Source of the DNA: Eopsaltria australis
Lineage: Eukaryota > Chordata > Aves > Passeriformes > Petroicidae
Direction of reading: 5' to 3'
Assembly: GCA_034509425.1 (NCBI GenBank)
Contig: JAVTVJ010000566.1
Coordinates: forward strand, 310,001 to 374,000
Length of the DNA stretch: 64,000 nucleotides
The notes beneath the pieces are model-generated. The model was not told where the DNA came from, did not search any database, and saw only the letters and a program-made list of their open reading frames with translations. Made by a program: the position numbers and the translations under genes. This document shows positions 59,507 through 64,000 of the stretch, piece after piece. Numbering within the stretch: position 1 is the stretch's first letter; the number at the start of each line of letters is the position of its first letter.

Positions 59507-62500
59507 TACTCAGAGAGCTCTTCTTGAGTAAGGAGGAAAATTATTTTAGAAAATTGATGAGGCAAACTGGTAGGATTAAACTGGCACACACCATATAAAG
59601 GAAAGCTGGTCAATCAAGAGAGAAAATACCTTTAAAGAAATAGAATTTTAAAAAATTCTTTGGATCTTATGCTCTCGTCAAATGCTATTTTTTTTTCCCT
59701 CTTGCATTCCTGAATAAATGAGTGGCAGCAGAATGCAAAATACAATTGACAAGTTTATAATGTTCTCGTGAATTTTGGCCTGGTATTTCCTTCCCTGTTA
59801 ATCCCTCACAGACTCCTAATAAACACATTTAATGGTACCAGTTGTGTAGTATTTTTTAAATTGAGATTTTTTTTTCCTGCTTTTGTTGGATCCATCTCAG
59901 CCAGAAAAGCAAATGCCTGCTGTTTTATGGGATTGTTGTTTTAAACTGCGTGTGCTGACAGAATAAATATTCAGGAGGCAACATCATTTTGTGTGTAGAG
60001 ATATATATATATAGGCAAGGTTTTGGTTTTTTTTTTCCTTTTCAGCTGATTTCTTCTTGGAAGAATAATTGTGGTTACTGCTGTGGGCTGGGGAGGTGTC
60101 TGCAGTGAGGGCTCCTCTTCGACCTCTGCACAGGTGAATGTAGAAAGCAAAGTTTGCTCTGACAATGCATTTGTGTCTCTGTGAAAAAGGTACTGAATTG
60201 TTCTCATTGTGCTGCTGCTCCTCTGAACCCCTTCATGTTTCAAACAATAAAAAAAGGCATTGTGAGAGCCAAACACTTTCATGCCAACATAACAATATTT
60301 GAAGAAGATAATCAAAGCTGTTTGTTCTGCTTTACTGCTTTTGCTTTGTCTGCAGTTCAGGTCTTCATTATGAAGCAAGATGGTGTCTGAAACACTGGCT
60401 GTGAAAGAGTTTAAAAAAAACCCAAACTAGAATAGATCTGGGGCTAAACCACCACGGGAATGGGTATTGGCTTGCTGGAATATTCCTGGCTGTGTACTCT
60501 GTGTGTTCATGGCCTGGTGTGTGCCAGGCTTCTCCAGGTGTGGAAAGAAACATTCTGAGACCTTGACATGGGAATGTGCCTTTATATAAATGGACATAAA
60601 TATATATATATATAAATATAAATTTGTTTTATTTGGAGTCACATTTAATAAAAAACCATAGAGATTTTTATCTTTTTTTTTGATAGTGCTTTCATGTAAA
60701 ATAATGATACTTCTGCTTTGTTGTAGAGGCAGAATTGTTATTTAAACAGTGCTATAATAATGATTGGTGAAAGCTTCAGCAGAGCAGAACCCTGGAATTG
60801 TTTATATGTAGAGTAGAAGAGACAGTGAAGTACCAAGAGAGAGCTTTTGCTAACAGTAGAACTCCTTCTGTCATGGTTTTGGGTTTGTTTTCTTTGTTTT
60901 GTGGGTTTGTTTTTTTGCTGTTGATGGTCCTTCAGTCTCATTGTCAAAATAATATGGTAATTGAAAATGGTCATATGGTAATTGAAAATATGAATAGAGG
61001 ATAGCCAGAGCATTTGCATGCAGAAATCAGCAAGGGAGACCTGCATACAGCAGAGGCTCCTACATCCTGACTTGAAAGTTGTCTCCATTTCTGATGGGCT
61101 CTGGAGAGGTGTATATATAGAGAGAGGTGGGCTGCTCTGCTGAGCTTTTCTCAGCCTTGAGATGGTAATTTTCCCAGGAAATTGAATGCAGCATGAGAGC
61201 TTTCCAAATAAGTACCTGTAGCCACTGACACTTTGAATAAAATGGTACTGAAATAGATTTGGCTTTTTTTAATTTGGAGCTGAAAGATGTGTCATATTGG
61301 CTGTGTGGAATTAGGAATTATTTTGTGGGGTGGAAAAATAACCACAAAAACCCCCAAATCAAGCCACCTAAAACCCATTCAAAACCTGCCTGTGGATCAC
61401 AAAGCTTTGCACCTCCTGAACCTGTGTTTGGAAGGAATAATGATGATGATGATAATATCAAATTTCTGATTGATTTTTTTTTTTAAAGTCAACTGCTTAA
61501 TTATTCCTGGAAATTAAAAAGTCGGCACTAAAAAAAGTATTTATTGAAGTAGCCTGCATGATTCCAAATGTTCCACCCAGGAGCTGAAGTCATGCTTAGC
61601 AATAGAGTCTCATATAATTAAATGCTTTGTTGGATTAGAGCCAAGGTGTAGAACTGACCTTTGGCATGGCACAAAAATATGAGTATTTTGTACTCATTTG
61701 TATTTTGTAGGTTTTTCTGCTCCCAATCTCCTACTGCTCAAGTCTTTGTGGCAGATTATAGGAGCTTTGTGGCAAGCTGGACAAATAATTTGTGATGTCT
61801 TGGTAAATGCCAGTTAATATTTGTGCTGTTGCCACCTGTTCCATTAATGTCTCATCTCCAATTCTCTGGAAAGGAGAGGTGTCCATAAATGGGAATGAAA
61901 TTTGGTTCTTCCCATTGGATGAGGTTGATGTTCACATGGGAATGGCTGAAAGCCACAAAAGAATTTGACTTAACAGACTCAGAGTATTGGAAATGTAAGG
62001 CGGGGGGAAAGAACATTTAAAGACTTCTCATGGTAATTTCTTTGAACCAAACTACAGGAGTATTTTAGTGAAATAAAAGTGGAGATTAGGGACAGGGAGG
62101 GGTTTTAAAATCTGCTTTATTTTGTCAAACTTTCTGTAGTATCAAGATGAGAGATGAGGCAGCAGAAAAGCATTGGAGATTCAAAGAAGGGGGGTTGATG
62201 GTGCTGGAATATCTGGACATTAACCAAAGCCCATATAAAGTTATTCCCAAATGTGGTAATAAATTCCAACAGAGTAGTTTCTTTTCAATAGCCAACAATT
62301 AATTATTTCAGTTTTCAGAAAACTAAATGTCAGCTTAAGTATATTGTTTAAAATGTGATGCCTAATGTCTGTTGAAAATCCTGAGATGGCAGCAAGACAG
62401 GGAAAAAGAATAAAAATTAAAGGGGGGAGTGGTAATTATTTTGTTACTCTGAAAATTACTTTGCATTTTGCCACTCATTTTCCTGACTTCAGCACTTAAT

Positions 62501-64000
62501 TTCTTTAACTACAATATCAAATACTTAATTTTTTTGTGGTTTTGAAACTGAAATGTATAAAACAATTTTTAGTTTGAGGTGGAATTTTTGCCAGGGGAGA
62601 GCCTCACATCAGTTGTTTAGTCTGCTGGGAGAGTTTACTTTTTCATGGTGTGCATATTAAATCTTCCCCCCAAAAGCCCAGAGGATGTGTCTGCTATCCC
62701 AGGTTATCCTGCCCAGAAATCTCCTGCAGCCACTGAGCTCCAGTGGCTTTGTGTCCCCTCCTGCTCTTGCTTTGTGTGTGTCTGCATTTCCTGGGGTGTT
62801 TGGATGGATGTGGAAAATGAGGATGGAACCTGGGAGCTGTGGCTTCTGCTCTGTTGGTGTTTAGTGCTCAGTGAATCCAGCAAGTGGGATTTTACCACAG
62901 CTGCTTCCCTGGAATATTTGCCCAGCTCATGGGGAGATGAATGGTTGTTTGAGCTGAACTTTGTCCCTGAGCTTCCAAGTTTCATAAAGCACTTAACGAT
63001 GACTGAGCCGGGCATTAAATCCAGATGATTTCAGTCCTTGCAAGGGAATGTTTCCCAATGACTTTATTTAGACTGTGCACAGCCCAGAAGGCAGAATGGT
63101 GCTGGGGGTGTAACTTGGATTACATAAAATCTGAAAAAAGGATGTGCTACATCTTCATTTTTATTCTGTTGCACTGATGGGCACTTGATGATCCCTTTGG
63201 CTTTGGAGTTCCTGAGATTTGAAGTGGGACCTCTGGGCTCTGACAGTCTGGAGTGCCCGGTGTGTTCAATACCTGCACAAACCCAGCCAGTTTATTTAAA
63301 CCTTGACCCTGTGGGGGACTGGAGCTCTGCTGCACTGCTGTATCCTGAGAGAATTTCATGTGGGAAAGGGAAAGAAGGACCAGAGATGGGACACAAACCC
63401 ACGTGTGTTTGGGGAAAAAAATAATATTCATTATTGCACACTGCTTGATATAATCACACTGCTGACAGGAGGAATTTTATGAGGATGGTTTGACATTCCT
63501 GTCCAGAACTCATCCTTATGTAGGTCAGAAATCAATTTTCTCTCTAGCCCCAAATGAACCAATTTATTCATGTTGAGATCTAGACTTGAAATTTTATTTT
63601 ACTTAGGATATTTTCCCCTTGTTCTAATTACTTCTAAAAAGAAAGAAAAGTATGTGTGATTTGGAATTTAATTGCTGAAATATTCACTGGAAGAACAGGG
63701 AGATTTGAGTTATGATGTACTACAAGAATAAATGTTAAACTAAGCTTTGATTTTTAGCTGCTTGGTGCTAAATAATTTATCTGCTAATGAAGGAGTAGGA
63801 GACAATGAGTTTAATGAAATTATCAACTGCACCTTAAGAAAAAGAATAAATTTTCTCACATGCTTCTGAAAAAAAGCTGAGAGGCAAAATGTTTAGTATG
63901 GAATAGGGGGTCAGAGATAAGGGAGATCACAAGGGTAAGTTTTGTATGTTTGGAGTGATCAGGAAGGTATTGCTGAGCACTTCTCTTTGCTTTCTGCTTG
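59507..64000. other. Unique non-coding DNA with small AT repeats
   Basis: (AT)n tracts lie at 60,001-60,013 and 60,600-60,614. A 21-bp tandem duplication is at 60,952-60,989. (GAT)n of about five units lies at 61,439-61,455. The open frames are short and unrecognised (the longest is 135 codons on minus at 59,971-60,378). A donor-like AGG then GTAAGT lies near 63,935, without a convincing exon before it. Confidence 0.6.
60952..60989 (+). repeat. 21-bp tandem duplication
   Basis: ATATGGTAATTGAAAAT occurs at 60,952-60,968 and 60,973-60,989 with a 21-bp period. Confidence 0.92.

Noticed and set aside
60862..60960. TGTCATGGTTTT near 60.87 kb as the start of an avian LTR
   Set aside because: Only the first dozen bases resemble a known LTR start. 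What follows is T/G-rich low complexity, with no matching second LTR or internal region.
1..64000. CRISPR arrays, bacterial operons, phage or tRNA/rRNA genes
   Set aside because: No evenly spaced repeats with unique spacers, no ribosome-binding-site-led gene clusters, and no cloverleaf or rRNA motifs were seen. The DNA is eukaryotic in every respect.

Overview
The window looks like vertebrate, most likely bird, nuclear DNA, and probably from a songbird. Four signs support this. Recognisable interspersed repeats are few and short, and all that I can identify are CR1/L3-type LINE pieces. The 3'-end CR1 piece at 56.6-57.0 kb resembles songbird CR1 3' ends as I remember them. CpG-rich islands stand out sharply from otherwise moderately AT-rich sequence. 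Simple repeats are scattered and include small GC-rich minisatellites. There is no prokaryotic gene organisation: no dense long frames, no ribosome binding sites and no operons. Many of the longer open frames begin at TTG, GTG or CTG rather than ATG, so they mean little here.

I recognise no protein-coding gene, tRNA, rRNA, known microRNA or spliceosomal RNA. The window is best read as a gene desert, a very large intron, or the 5' flank and first intron of one or two genes whose coding exons lie outside it.

Layout. 1-15.5 kb is mostly unique DNA with an old sense-strand CR1 fragment (about 3.65-3.89 kb), an (AT)n tract at 10.1 kb and two weak exon-like blocks (2.34 and 10.53 kb). 15.57-16.76 kb is the strongest functional signal: a CpG island with consensus splice donors on both strands, consistent with a promoter and a non-coding or 5' first exon, perhaps bidirectional. 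16.8-24.4 kb is unique DNA plus an ancient antisense LINE fragment (about 22.74-23.06 kb, perhaps longer) whose degraded reading frame I can still follow. 24.44-25.08 kb is a weaker GC/CpG-rich block with a long pyrimidine tract. 25-44 kb is unique DNA with several short tandem repeats, including a 12-bp minisatellite at 34.2 kb.

44.2-45.3 kb is a second CpG-rich block with two GC-rich minisatellites on either side of a CTCF-like motif. A 397-codon ATG frame runs through it and is probably a by-product of the repeats. 45.4-64 kb is unique DNA with an A/C-rich, poly-C tract (49.6 kb), (CAA)n (51.9 kb), a CR1 3' end (52.7 kb, plus strand), a longer CR1 3' piece (56.6-57.0 kb, minus strand) next to a triplet-repeat cluster, and small AT repeats near 60 kb.

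No new multi-gene system is visible. The items most worth checking are the divergent CpG-island promoter, the 44.5-kb minisatellite/CTCF-like locus, and whether any exon-like block is transcribed.
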